Positions 43,441-54,568 of a stretch of DNA of 64,000 bases are shown here, one piece after another. Origin of the DNA: Bathynomus jamesi (lineage: Eukaryota > Arthropoda > Malacostraca > Isopoda > Cirolanidae); NCBI GenBank assembly GCA_023014485.1, contig JAJOZX010009463.1, positions 27,501 through 91,500 on the forward strand, given 5' to 3'. The notes below the pieces were generated by a model, which had not been told where the DNA came from, searched no databases, and saw only the letters and a list, made by a program, of their open reading frames with translations. Position 1 is the stretch's first letter; the number at the start of each line of letters is the position of its first letter. A program made the position numbers and the translations under genes.

Positions 43441-44202
43441 AGTTACAAGGAGTTACAAGGAAAAGAAGTACCTGAAATGGCCTTGCGGCCCATACCGAGG
43501 AGGTACCAATGGCAACGGGTGCCAGGGAAAATTTTGTACACACTCAAATAGTGTGCAAGATTTGGTCTAACCTTTTCTTGAACTGATCCACAGAGGAACT
43601 GCTCACAACTTCCGAAGGTAACCTGTTCCATGTGTCACAGATCTTATACGTAAAGTAGTTCCCACACACACTAGTCCTAAACCGTTTCAAATCCAACTTC
43701 CAACCATTGTTGCGAGTTGGGTTATCATTTAAACTAAACATACTTCTAAAATCGACATCGTTGAACCCGCGTAAGAACTTGAAAACCTCGACCAGTTGAC
43801 CGCGCAGCCTCCGAGTTTCAAGCGAAAACAAGTTCAGGGCGCGTAACCGTCGATTGTAGCCCATATGCCTAACGGAGGGGATTAACTTTGTGGCCCTCGC
43901 CTGCACTCGCTCCAGCCTCTCAATATCTTTCCTGAGGGTGGGCGACCAGAACTGCACAGCATACTCCAGGTGCGGCCGAACAAGGGAATTGTACAGTGAG
44001 AGCACAATCTCCTTGTTCCGAAACTGAAATTGCCTCCTAATATAACCCAATAGTTTCTGGGCTTTCTTTTCCACCTATACACACTGTTTCGTAAACTTAA
44101 GATCGCTGCTAATTAGCACACCCAAGTCCTTTTCTAAATCAGTCACCTCGATATTACTACCCAACATCGAGTAGTCCGACTTGGGATTGGCGTAGCCAAT
44201 GT
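43441..44202 (-). mobile_element. LINE family 1, 3' fragment, 5'-truncated
   Basis: End repeats at 43441-43460, 3' UTR hairpin, then ORF2 C-terminus 43544-44074 open for 176 aa (KLLGYIRRQFQFRNKE... to the stop in the hairpin). A small change near 44076 breaks the frame upstream. It ends abruptly at 44202 in the MHIGYA codons against a (GA)n tract. Confidence 0.85.
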
Positions 44203-45512
44203 GAGAGAGAGAGAGAAAAAGAGAGAGAGAGAGAAAAACAAAGAGAGATAGAGAAAAAGAGAGAGAGTTACAAGGAGTTACAAGGACAAGAGGAAGCCTC
44301 AAAGACCTTTCGGTCCACTCTGGGAGGTTCCTTTTATTAAAAGTTTATTTTTGTTTCAATTATCCTAATAGTAGTAGAAAACTGGATATAAAAGTAGAAG
44401 GCTCTCTCCCCATCCTCCGCTCCCTCCCTGCCAGAGGCAGGTACAGAAAAAGGTTGAAGAAAATACCTTGACCCTGGAAAAGTAGCCAAGGAAATTTTAC
44501 AGGAAAGTGGAGAATATATAAATAGCTCTATATTTAGCTTGCTCACAGAGACACCATGCAAGCGAACTCCTGCAGAGTTTTCTGAGGTTTTAATCTTAAA
44601 CTATGAGTGTGTTCAGTACTTTGTCTAGCCTATTTTTAAACACATTTACACTTTGACTGGAAACAACCTCTGAGGGAAGTTGGTTCCAGATATTAACTAT
44701 TTTTTAGGAAAAGAAATTTCCGCAGACAGAGGTCCTAAATGTCTTTAGTTCCAGTTTAAACCCATTATTTCTTGTCGGATTGGCATTATGTGAGAATAAG
44801 TTTCTGTAATCTACCCTGTCTATTCCTTTGAGCATCTTGAAGACTTGAATAAGCTGACCCCGCAACCTCCTCGTCTCTAAGCTAAACAGATTTAGGCGCT
44901 CCAATCTCCGTTGGTAGCTTTGCATTCTCATTGAAGGGATCAATTTTGTAGCCCTTGCTTGTACTCTTTCTAACCTTTCTATGTCCTTCCTGAGGGAAGG
45001 AGACCAAAACTGCGCACAGTATTGCAGTTGAGGTCTGACTAGAGAATTATAAAGAGACATTACAGTATCCTTGTTCCGAAACTGGAACTGTCTTTTAATA
45101 TAACCTAATAATTTTAAGGCCCTCTTTTCGACTTCTGCACAGTGCTTCGACGGTTTCAGATTGTTGCTGATATAGACTCCTAAGTCTTTCTCTAGATCGG
45201 TCTCAGTCAAGTTCCTTCCCAAGAGAGAGTAATCGGTCTTCGGGTTTTTATAACCTATGTGCATTACCTTACATTTGTCCAAGTTGAATGGCATCTGCCA
45301 AGTAGCAGGCCATTCGCCCAACCTGTCAAGATCGTTCTGAAGCGTTCTTACGCCCTCCTCAGTACCTACACTACTTCCTAATTTCGTATCGTCTGCAAAT
45401 TTGGAGATTGCACTTAGAAGCCCGGTGTCTATATCGTTAATGTAGATGATAAAAAGTTAAGGATCCAGAACGGAACCCCGTGGGACACCACTCGTGACGG
45501 ACGCCCACTCCG

Positions 45513-45514
<2 letters not shown>
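44203..45514 (-). mobile_element. LINE family 2 (CR1/L2-like), 3' part with tail
   Basis: GA tail 44203-44266, end repeats GTTACAAGGA x2 at 44267-44286, and a 3' UTR of about 460 bp with a GACC-GAAA-GGTC hairpin (44304-44315). ORF2 C-terminus is 44704-45321 (205 aa), with the frame continuing less well to 45514. The protein is clearly related to family 1 but with many substitutions (YISNNLKPSKHCAEVEKRA against LISSDLKFTKQCVEVEKKA). It has its own 3' UTR yet the same end repeats. Truncated at 45514. Confidence 0.85.
44704..45321 (-). pseudogene. LINE family 2 ORF2, C-terminal part
   Basis: 205 codons from WQMPFNLDKCKVMHIGY through KLIPSMRMQSYQRRLERLN to FRTSVCGNFFS, the region after the reverse transcriptase thumb. 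The last codons are lost through a T/A change near 44703 compared with 47786. Upstream 45322-45514 still encodes parts of the TKLGSSVGTEEGV and GVPRGSVLDP-like blocks, including a stop. Non-functional. Confidence 0.8.
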
Positions 45515-45576
<62 letters not shown>

Positions 45577-46612
45577 AGAGAGTTACAAGGAAAAGAAGGA
45601 CCTCAAAAGGCCTTGCGGCCCATACCGAGGACGTACCAATGGCAACGGGTGCCACGGAAAATTTTCAACACACTCAAATAGTGTGCAAGATTTGGTCTAA
45701 CCTTTTCTTGAAATGATCCACAGAGGAACTGTTCACAACTTCTGAAGGTAAACTGTTCCACGTGTCACAGATCTTATATGTAAAGTAATTCCCACACACA
45801 CTAGTCCTAAACCGTTTCAAATCCAACTTCCAACCATTGTTGCGAGTTGGGTTATCATTTAAACTAAACATGCTTCTAAATTCGACATCTTTGAACCCGC
45901 GTCACTTAAGCGTCGATTGTAGCCCATATGCCTAATCGAAGGGATTAACTTTGTGGCATTCTTCAGCCTGGTTTCAATCCACCTACCTACTTCCCCACCA
46001 ATACCCAGCGCGCGCACTTTGGCCATTAGCCAGCGGTGAGGTACCTTATCAAAGGCTTTCTCATCAATCGCCCTACTCTTATCATACTCACTCAACATGA
46101 CGTGGAAAAACTCGAGCAAGTTGGTGAGACACAACCTATGCCGTCTAAACCCATGTTGGAGTCCCCAAGTAGATTGTAGGATTCCAAATGGTCAACAATC
46201 CTACCCACTATTATCCCCTCTAATTATTTACCTAGAACTGAAGTGAAATGGTGTTATTTATATAGGTTCCAAAGCCTCTCTTCCCACGCATGAGGTAGCA
46301 GTATGGTCCTAATAGTAAGAGTAGAGAAAAAGACAATACTAAAAGTTTTTTCTTTTCTTTTTGCAGTCAGAGGAGAGCATCCTTAACCTAAGCTGAAAGG
46401 ACAGAGTAAGGATTTGAAGGGGTCCTAGTAACATACGGGGCAGGTTTGTACAAGAGACTTTACCCGCCCTTCCCGAAAGAGAGAGAACCTAAAGGAACTG
46501 GAAGCCAATTTCTCTAGAATCCCACGACTCGGGACCGGAGGGCTGTCACACCCCAAGTATAAAGTTTACAACACCCAGAAGGAACGTGCATAACCTTTAT
46601 ACCCCCTGCGGA
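45515..46612 (-). mobile_element. Internally deleted LINE family 1 derivative, about 1.0 kb
   Basis: GA tail 45515-45581, a single end repeat, 3' UTR hairpin, ORF2 end (45674-45905), then jumps within ORF2 (near 45903, 45960, 46063) and a fusion at about 46245 straight to the last 370 bp of 5' UTR. It thus keeps both element ends but lacks ORF1 and most of ORF2, the layout of a LINE-dependent non-autonomous derivative. Confidence 0.75.
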
Positions 46613-47673
46613 GAGAGAGATTGAGAGATAGAGAGAGAAAAAGAGAGAGCTAGAGAGAGATAGAGAGAGAAAAAGAGAGATAGAGAGAAAAAGAGAGAGC
46701 TAGAGAGAGAGAGAGCTAGAGAGAGATAGAGAGAGAGAGAGAGATAGAGAAAAAGAGAGAGCTAGAGAGAGAAAAAGAGAGAGCTAGAGAGAGATAGATA
46801 GAGAGAGAGAGAGATAGAGAGTGAGAGAGAAAAAGAGAGATAGAGAGAGAGAGAAAAAAAGAGAGAGCTAGAGAGTTACAAGGAGTTACAAGGACAAGAG
46901 GAAGCCTCAAAGACCTTTTGGTCCACTCTGGGAGGTTCGTGTTATTAAAAGTTTATTTTTCTTTCAACTATCCTAGCAGTAGTAGAAAACTGGATAGAAA
47001 AGTAAAAGGCTCTCTCCCCACCCTCCGCTCCCTCCCTGCCAGAGGCAGGTACGGAAGAAGGTTGAAGAAAATACCTTGACCCTGGAAAAGTAGCCAATTT
47101 CTCTAGAATCCCACGACTCGGGACCGGAGGGCTGTCACACCCCAAGTATAAAGTTTACAACACCCAGAAGGAACGTGCATAACCTTTATACCCCCTGCGG
47201 AGAGAGAGATTGAGAGATAGAGAGAGAAAAAGAGAGAGCTAGAGAGAGATAGAGAGAGAAAAAGAGAGATAGAGAGAAAAAGAGAGAGCTAGAGAGAGCT
47301 AGAGAGAGATAGAGAGAGAGAGAGAGATAGAGAAAAAGAGAGAGCTAGAGAGAGAAAAAGAGAGAGCTAGAGAGAGATAGATAGAGAGAGAGAGAGATAG
47401 AGAGTGAGAGAGAGAAAAAGAGAGATAGAGAGAGAGAGAAAAAAAGAGAGAGCTAGAGAGTTACAAGGAGTTACAAGGACAAGAGGAAGCCTCAAAGACC
47501 TTTTGGTCCACTCTGGGAGGTTCGTGTTATTAAAAGTTTATTTTTCTTTCAACTATCCTAGCAGTAGTAGAAAACTGGATAGAAAAGTAAAAGGCTCTCT
47601 CCCCCTCCGCTCCCTCCCTGCCAGAGGCAGGTACGGAAGAAGGTTGAAGAAAATACCTTGACCCTGGAAAAGT
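46507..47673 (-). repeat. Tandem duplication of a 590-bp LINE junction block
   Basis: 46507-47096 and 47097-47673 are the same: family 1 5' UTR end, impure (GA)n with TAGAGAGC units, family 2 end repeats, hairpin and 3' UTR up to AAAAGTAGCC. The copies differ by a few indels in the GA part and a lost CAC near 47600. The duplication joint is inside AGTAGCCAA. Because it joins mid-element, it arose by DNA recombination, not retrotransposition. Confidence 0.85.
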
Positions 47674-48188
47674 AGCCAAGGAAATTTTACAGGAAAGTGG
47701 AGAATATATAAATAGCTCTATATTTAGCTTGCTCACAGAGACACCGTGCAAGCGAACTCCTGCAGAGTTTTTTGAGGTTTTAATCTTAAACTATGAAAGT
47801 ATTCAGTACGTTGTCTAGCCTATTTTTAAACACATTTACACTTTGACTAGAAACAACCTCTGAGGGAAGTTGGTTCCAGATATTAACTATTTTATAGGAA
47901 AATAAATTTCCGCAGACAGAGGTCCTAAATGTCTTTAGTTCCAGTTTAAACCCATTATTTCTTGTCGGATTGGCATTAAGTGAGAACAAGTTTCTGTAAT
48001 CTACCCTGTCTATTCCTTTGACCATCTTGAAGACTTGAATAAGCTGACCCCGCAACCTCCTCGTCTCTAAGCTAAACAGATTTAGGCGCTCCAATCTCCG
48101 TTGGTAGCTTTGCATTCTCATTGAAGGGATCAATTTTGTAGCCCTTGCTTGTACTCTTTCTAACCATTCTATATCCTTCCTGAGGGAT
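47461..48188 (-). mobile_element. LINE family 2, 3' part
   Basis: End repeats, 3' UTR, and ORF2 C-terminus 47786-48133 (115 aa, PSMRMQSYQRRLERLN to the stop after NVLNTFIV). This copy has the natural family 2 C-terminus that the copy at 44.7 kb has lost. Truncated at 48188 by a GA tract. Confidence 0.8.
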
Positions 48189-48325
48189 GGCGAGGAGAAG
48201 AGAGGAGAAGAGAGAGAAGAGAGGAGAGAGTTACAAGGAGTTACAAGGAAAAGAAGTACCTCAAAAGGCCTTGCGACCCATACCGAGGAGGTACCAATGG
48301 CAACGGGTGCCAGGGAAAATTTTGT
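48189..48325 (-). mobile_element. LINE family 1 3' UTR stub with GA tail
   Basis: Short GA/AGA tract 48189-48228, end repeats 48231-48250, the family 1 hairpin, then an abrupt switch at about 48325 into family 2 3' UTR sequence (TTTCAACTATGCTAGC). Confidence 0.7.
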
Positions 48326-49690
48326 CTTTCAACTATGCTAGCAGTAGTAGAAAACTGGATAGAAAAGTAGAAGGCTCTCTCCCCACCCTCCGCTCCCTCC
48401 CTGCCAGAGGCAGGTACGGAAAAAGGTTGAAGAAAATACCTTGACCCTGGAAAAGTAGCCAAGGAAATTTTACAGGAAAGTGGAGAATATATAAATAGCT
48501 GTATATTTAGCTTGCTCACAGAGACCGAGCAAGCGAACTCCTGCAGAGTTTTCTGAGGTTTTAATCTTAAACTATGAGTGTGTTCAGTACTTTGTGTAGC
48601 CTATTTTTAAACAGATTTACACTTTGACTGGAAACAACCTCTGAGGGAAGTTGGTTCCAGATATTAACTATTTTATAGGAAAAGAAATTTCCGCAGACTG
48701 AGGTCCTAAATGTCTTTACACACTCAAATAGTGTGCAAGATTTCGTCTACCCTTTTCTTGAACTGATCCACAGAGGAACTGTTCACAACTTCCGAAGGTA
48801 ACCTGTTCCATGTGTCACAGATCTTATACGTAAAGTAATTCCCACACACACTAGTCCTAAACCGTTTCAAATCCAACTTCCAACCATCGTTGCGAGTTGG
48901 GTTATCATTTAAACTAAACATATTTCTAAAATCGACATCGTTGAACCGCGTAAGAGCTTGAAAACCTCGATCAGTTGACCGCGCAGCCTCCGAGTTTCAA
49001 AGCGAAAACAAGTTCAGGGCGCGTAACCGTCGATTGTAGCCCATATGCCTAACGGAAGGGATCAACTTTGTGGCCCTCGCCTGCACTCGCTCCAGCCTCT
49101 CAATATCTTTCCTGAGGGTGGGCGACCAGAACTGCACAGCATACTCCAGGTACGGCCGGCCGAACAAGGGAATTGTACAGTGAGAGCACAATCTCCTTGT
49201 TCCGAAACTGAAATTGCCTCCTGATATAACCCAATAGTTTCTGGGCTTTCTTTTCCACCTCTACACACTGTTTCGTAAACTTAAGGTCGCTGCTAATTAG
49301 CACACCCAAGTCCTTTTCTAAATCAGTCACCTCGATATTACTGCCCAACATCGAGTAGTCCGACTTGGGATTGGCGTAGCCAATGTGCATCACTTTGCAT
49401 TTACCCAAGTTAAACGGCATTTGCCATTTTTCGGACCACTCTCCTATCCTACCTAGGTCCGCACGCAGTTCCTCGATCGCTTCGGGCGGCCCAACATTGG
49501 CCCCAAGCTTGGTGTCATAAGCGAATTTGGCGATCCGACTGACGATGCCACCGTCGATATCATTTATGTAAATGGTAAACAACAGTGGCCCCAAAACGGA
49601 ACCCTGAGGAACCCCACTAGTGACCGAGGCCCAACCCGAACTAGCCCCTTTAATTACCACCCTCTGCCGCCTATTCCTCAGCCAGTTTTC
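48326..49690 (-). mobile_element. Chimeric LINE: family 2 3' UTR joined to family 1 ORF2
   Basis: 48326-48718 is family 2 3' UTR; 48719-49690 is family 1 ORF2 end. This is the same chimera as 1-1270, with the same joint. ORF2 is open as 49100-49660 (reverse transcriptase palm with FAYDTKL where FADDTKL is expected) and 48724-48921. A 6-bp duplication near 49155 (GGCCGGCC) and 1-base changes break the rest. The palm Asp-to-Tyr change would be inactivating. Confidence 0.8.
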
Positions 49691-49712
49691 AGAGAGAGAG
49701 AGAGAGAGAGAG

Positions 49713-49765
<53 letters not shown>

Positions 49766-49780
49766 AGAGAGAGAAGAGAG
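49691..49780 (-). repeat. (GA)n/(AT)n tract
   Basis: GA with an AT core near 49713-49737; tail of the family 2 fragment at 49781-50154. Confidence 0.85.
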
Positions 49781-50154
49781 TTACAAGGAGTTACAAGGAA
49801 AGAGGAAGCCTCAAAGACCTTTCGGTCCACTCTGGGAGGTTCCTGTTATTAAAAGTTTATTTTTCTTTCAACTATCCTAGCAGTAGTAGAAAACTGGATA
49901 GAAAAGTAGAAGGCTCTCTCCCCACCCTCCGCTCCCTCCCTGCCAGAGGCAGGTACGGAAAAAGGTTGAAGAAAATACCTTGACCCTGGAAAAGTAGCCA
50001 AGGAAATTTTACAGGAAAGTGGAGAATATATAAATAGCTCTATATTTAGCTTGCTCACAGAGACACCGTGCAAGCGAACTCCTGCAGAGTTTTCTTATGT
50101 TTTAATCTTAAACTATGAAAGTATTCAGTACTTTGTCTAGCCTATTTTTAAACA
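49781..50154 (-). mobile_element. LINE family 2, 3' UTR fragment
   Basis: End repeats, GNRA-type hairpin and 3' UTR up to TTTTTAAACACTG, then joined to a tRNA-like sequence. No coding region remains. Confidence 0.75.
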
Positions 50155-50167
50155 CTGTAAAAATGAG

Positions 50168-50240
50168 GTAACCACCCGGGAATCGAACCCGGGATCTTCC
50201 GATTGCCGGTCAGATATGATAACCATTACACCATTACAAA
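50168..50240 (-). tRNA. Lone tRNA-like sequence with disrupted 5' end
   Basis: On the minus strand: A box TGGTGTAATGG and B box GGTTCGATTCC, perfect T stem CCGGG/CCCGG, anticodon stem TCTGA/TCGGA, loop CCGGCAA (anticodon GGC, C at position 33). It shares the loop and the trailing CCTCATTTTT with the array units at 31-33 kb but has a better T arm. The 5' acceptor arm does not pair and abuts the (TC)n tail of the next LINE, as if that LINE had inserted at the 5' edge. Confidence 0.5.
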
Positions 50241-50248
50241 GAGAGAGC

Positions 50249-50280
<32 letters not shown>

Positions 50281-50344
50281 AAAAGAGAGAGATAGAGAGA
50301 GAGAGATAGAGAGAGAAAAAGAGAGAGATAGAGAGAGAGAGAGT
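50241..50344 (-). repeat. (GA)n tract
   Basis: Impure GA repeat with GCTAGAGA and AAAAAGAGA units; tail of the full-length LINE at 50345-55580. Confidence 0.85.
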
Positions 50345-50444
50345 TACAATGAATTACAAGGAAAAGAAGTACCTCAAAAGGCCTTGCGGCCCATACCGAG
50401 GAGGTACCAATGGCAACGGGTGCCAGGGAAAATTTTGTACACAC

Positions 50445-53150
50445 TCAAATAGTGTGCAAGATTTGGTCTAACCTTTTCTTGAACTGATCCACAGAGGAAC
50501 TGTTCAAACTTCCGAAGGTAAACTGTTCCATCTGTCACAGATCTTATACGTAAAGTAATTCCCACACACAGTAGTCCTAAACCGTTTCAAATCCAACTTC
50601 CAACCATTGTTGCGAGTTGGGTTATCATTTAAACTAAACATACTTCTAAAATCGACATCGTTGAACCCGCGAAAGAGCTTGAAAACCTCGACCAGTTGAC
50701 CGCGCAGCCTCCGAGTTTCAAGCGAAAACAAGTTCAGGGTGCGTAACCGTAGATTGTATCCCATATGCCTAACGGAAGGGATTAACTTTGTGGCCCTCGC
50801 CTGCACTCGCTCCAACCTCTCAATATCTTTCCTGAGGGTGGGCGACCAGAACTGCACAGCATACTCCAGGTGCGGCCGAACAAAGGAATTGTACAGTGAG
50901 AGCACAATCTCCTTGTTCCGAAACTGAAATTGCCTCCTGATATAACCTAATAGTTTCTGGGCTTTCTTTTCCATCTCTACACACTGTTTCGTAAACTTAA
51001 GGTCGCTGCTAATTAGCACACCCAAGTCCTTTTCTAAATCAGTCACGTCGATATTACTACCCAACATCGAGTAGTCCGACTTGGGATTGGCGTAGCCAAT
51101 GTGCATCACTTTGCATTTACCCAAGTTAAACGGCATTTGCCATTTTTCGGACCACTCTCCTATCCTACCTAGGTCCGCGCGCAGTTGCTCGATCGCTTTG
51201 GGCGTCCCAACATTGGCCCCAAGCTTGGTGTCATCAGCGAATTTGGTGATCCGACTGACGATGCCACCGTCGATATCATTTATGTAAATGATAAACAACA
51301 GTGGCCCCAAAACGGAACCCTGAGGAACCCCACTAGTAACCGAAGCCCAACACGAACTAGCCCCTTTAATTACAACCCTCTGCCGCCTATTCCTCAGCCA
51401 GTTTTCAATCCACCTACCTATTTCCCCACCGATACCCAGCGCGCGCACTTTCGCCATTAGCCGGCGGTGAGGTACTTATCAAAGGCTTTCTGAAAGTCGA
51501 GATAAAGTATATCAATCGCCCTACTTTTATCATACTCACTCAACATGACGTGGAAAAACTCGAGCAAGTTGGTGAGACACGACCTATGTCGTCTAAACCC
51601 ATGTTGGGAGTCCACAAGCAGCTTGTAGGAATCCAAATGGTCAACGATCCTATCAGCTATTATCCCTTCTAATAATTTACCTACAACTGAAGTGAGACTA
51701 ATGGGACGATAGTTCCCTAAACTTTCGTGATCCCCTTTCTTAAAGATAGGGGTCACGCTGGCTTCCCTCCAGTCACCAGGCCCCTGGCCCATCTCCAACG
51801 ATTTGTTGAAGAGTGTAGTCAGGTGGGGAGCCACCTGGTCGCGCACTTCTCGCAACACTCTGGGGAGAAACTGGTCTGGCCCAGGAGCCTTAAACGCGCT
51901 CAGTTAGTCTATTCTATCGGCAACGCCTGTCTTGGTACATTTAAAACTATCCATGCCAGCACCTTCGTGCCTCACGCCTGACTCGGGTATGACGCGGGTA
52001 TCCTCCCTGGTGAACACTCCCGCAAAGTACTGATTAAGCACATTAGCGATGTCCGCGTCGGAGGTCCGCAGAACGCTTCTAATGGGCTTTCTACTATTAA
52101 CTTAACTGAAGAATTCCTTAGGGTTCCCCTTGCAGAGGCTTGCCACCCGTAGTTCTTCGTTACGTTTCGCTAGCCTAACCTTCACCTTCACTTCCCTACA
52201 CAGGCGGACATACGCTTCAGTGTTCTCGTGGGAACGATTGGCCTTCGCCCTCCTATACGCTACTTTCCTATTTCGGATAGCCGAAGCGATGTCACGATTG
52301 AACCACTTAGGCTGCGTTGAAGCCGGGGTGACCGGTTTTGAGGGTATGGCAGCAGACTGCAGCACCATAAACTCGTCCCAGAATGCACTCGACACTCCCT
52401 CAACATCGCCGCCGACCTCTAACCCCATCTCTCCCTCGCTATCCCTGAGGCTAACAAAGATCGCCCGCCGGAGATCGAGCTTACTGCCTCTCGAGTTACT
52501 ACGCTTCACCCGAGGGACGCACACACGGAACCTAATAAGACCGTGATTACTCCCGCCCAATGATTCGTCAACGGTGAGGCCAGTGACGAGGTTGTCTTCG
52601 GTCGTGAATACTAAGTCTAGAACGCTTTCGCCACGTGTAGGCTCGTTGACCCACTATGTGAGGAAGTTCTCATCAGCAAAGTCAACTAGCCTCCTCCCTT
52701 CAGCAACGGCAGTCCTGTTTTCCCACTTTATGCCGCGGCAGTTGAAGTCTCCTAAAACTACACTCACCCTATCCCCTAGCAGGCTACTGAGTTCGGTGTA
52801 CAGGGCTGTATCCTCCTCAAGGAGGAGATGCGGAGGTCTGTACACCAAGATTAACCTAAAGTTCGTCCCTCCCACGTTCAGATCGACGCCAAGCAGCTCC
52901 CGTTCCGACCGGAACTGGCAGTCAACCGGACTCAACGTGTCTCTGACGTATATTAGTACCCACTCCCCTCCCCACGGGTGCGGTCTTTGCGAAACAGTAT
53001 GAATCAGTATGAATCCAGGACTCGGTGATAACAACGATATCCTTGTATTCTGATGCTTAGAGCGTCCGGAACTCGCCAAACTTGTTCCTGATCGACCTAG
53101 CATTAAAAAGCATTGCACGGAGGGAGCCTCCCCTATTCTGACCGCCCCCT
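50445..53150 (-). pseudogene. LINE family 1 ORF2 (best copy)
   Basis: Open pieces are 50504-51457 (317 aa with SGVPQGSVLGPLLFIIY and the FADDTKL catalytic block), 51457-51858 (RT fingers with PIFKKGD and LYLDFQKAFD), 52102-52560 (linker with SNHGLI endonuclease end), and 52654-53118 (endonuclease, partly in a shifted frame). Breaks: lost C near 50506, lost C/T near 51473, TAA near 51906, TAA near 52102, TAG near 52654, frameshift near 52990. The fewest lesions of any ORF2 in the window, but not functional. Confidence 0.88.
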
Positions 53151-54568
53151 AGCACGACCCGTTTCCCGAACAGCCAGGGCTGTTGGGAGTTGAAGAGCCC
53201 CTCACTAACGAAGGGACAATCTCCGCAGGAGCCTGAGCCCCCTCAAACGTGGAAGGAGAGTCACCCAACTGTAACTGGACGCACCCTTCAGTTGAAGGTA
53301 CGTCCACCACCGGCTCATCATCATCCCTCCCCGGTGGGGACCCCATCATCTCTCCCCGGACTCGACCTCACCATACGGTGTAGGTGCCGGTCAAGCAGCG
53401 TGCCTAGCACACCTTTACCCCTGACATTGAGGTGGACACCATCCCTCTGATACAGGTCCCACCTACCCGAAAACGCGTCGAATGGGTCAACAAACCTCAC
53501 GCCCACTGGGACGCACAAGTCTTGCACCCTCTCGTTGATGCCAATGACCTTACTGAGCGCGTGGTCACTGGCATTCATCCGCGGTAAAATACCCATCAAC
53601 ATTCCCCTGTCTCTCTTAAGTTTCAGATCATCCGCAAGAGACATGATCTCGGTGATGATCCCTTCCGTTGAACCTACCCTACCGCCTTTGAGGAACAAGT
53701 CGTTGCCACCAGCATGGACAACGATCGCAGTCCTCCGACTAGCCACGCGCACCTTATCTAATTCCTTCCTTATGTGCGCCGTTCCCCGCACAGGTAAGCA
53801 CCTTACCTTCCTCCTGTCTCGGTTTGCAGAAGCAAAGTACTTCTCCTGGCCCCTAATCTGCGAGTCCCCAATTAAAACGGTGCCTTCCTCCTTCGCGCAC
53901 AGGAGACTAAAGCGGTTGGAGGTCCTGACAGGGACAACTGGGGTCTCGGGCTTCGGCTTCGCAGCCTTCTTGCCCGAGACCTTTCGAAAACCCGTCGCCA
54001 CCCATAAACTCGTCGGCACACTTACACCACTTACACCACCCGACCCACCCCGACCGGAAGCTACATCCTTCCGCTTCTTTGGGTCATCAGTAGGCCCCTT
54101 CCCACCCTTTTTCTTTATCTGCCCCTTCCCACCCTTCTCTATCGGCCCCTTCTTTACGCCCTCCACCTTACGCCGCGGTTCCATGCATTCCACGTGGGTC
54201 GCTGGCGATTCCTGACACTGATTTAGAACCCTGGCCCCCGGTTTCACCTCTACCCTTTCTCCGTGGTCCCGAACTCTGTCCATTCCATCGATGGACCCCC
54301 TTTCCACGGCAGTTATCCTATCCTGAATGAGCTCCGGGTTGGAGGGCGGCGCAGCCTCGTCAGTGACCGCCGCACCTCCAACAGCCGATCTGGACGACTC
54401 GAGCCGCCGGACCCTCTCCTCCAGCTTCAAGTAAAACTGCATGTGTTCACAAAAGTGGCACATGCTGGAGTGGTTGATCTTCTCGAAGCAAGCTTCTTTG
54501 AAGTTCGTCACCTACTGGTTCACTTCACACCTCGCACATTCAGCCTTCAATTTCTGCGGTCCAGTCAT
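53149..54568 (-). CDS. LINE family 1 ORF1, esterase-bearing protein (longest open copy)
   Basis: 396 codons open at 53321-54511. Second Cys pair CHFC (18-21), coiled coil (26-40), Lys/Gly-rich basic stretch (110-150), SGNH hydrolase from about 205: GDS block with Ser217, GGND with Asn270, DGVH with Asp357 and His360, so the catalytic set is complete. Glu223 is kept where other copies have TAG. Defects: TAG just before codon 1 separates the natural N-terminus (ATG at 54568); residues about 164-174 are out of frame between two compensating indels; loss of most of the PPPGRD repeats near 53335 shifts the C-terminus. The enzyme's role in CR1/L2 elements is still unclear in the literature I know. 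Confidence 0.85.
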
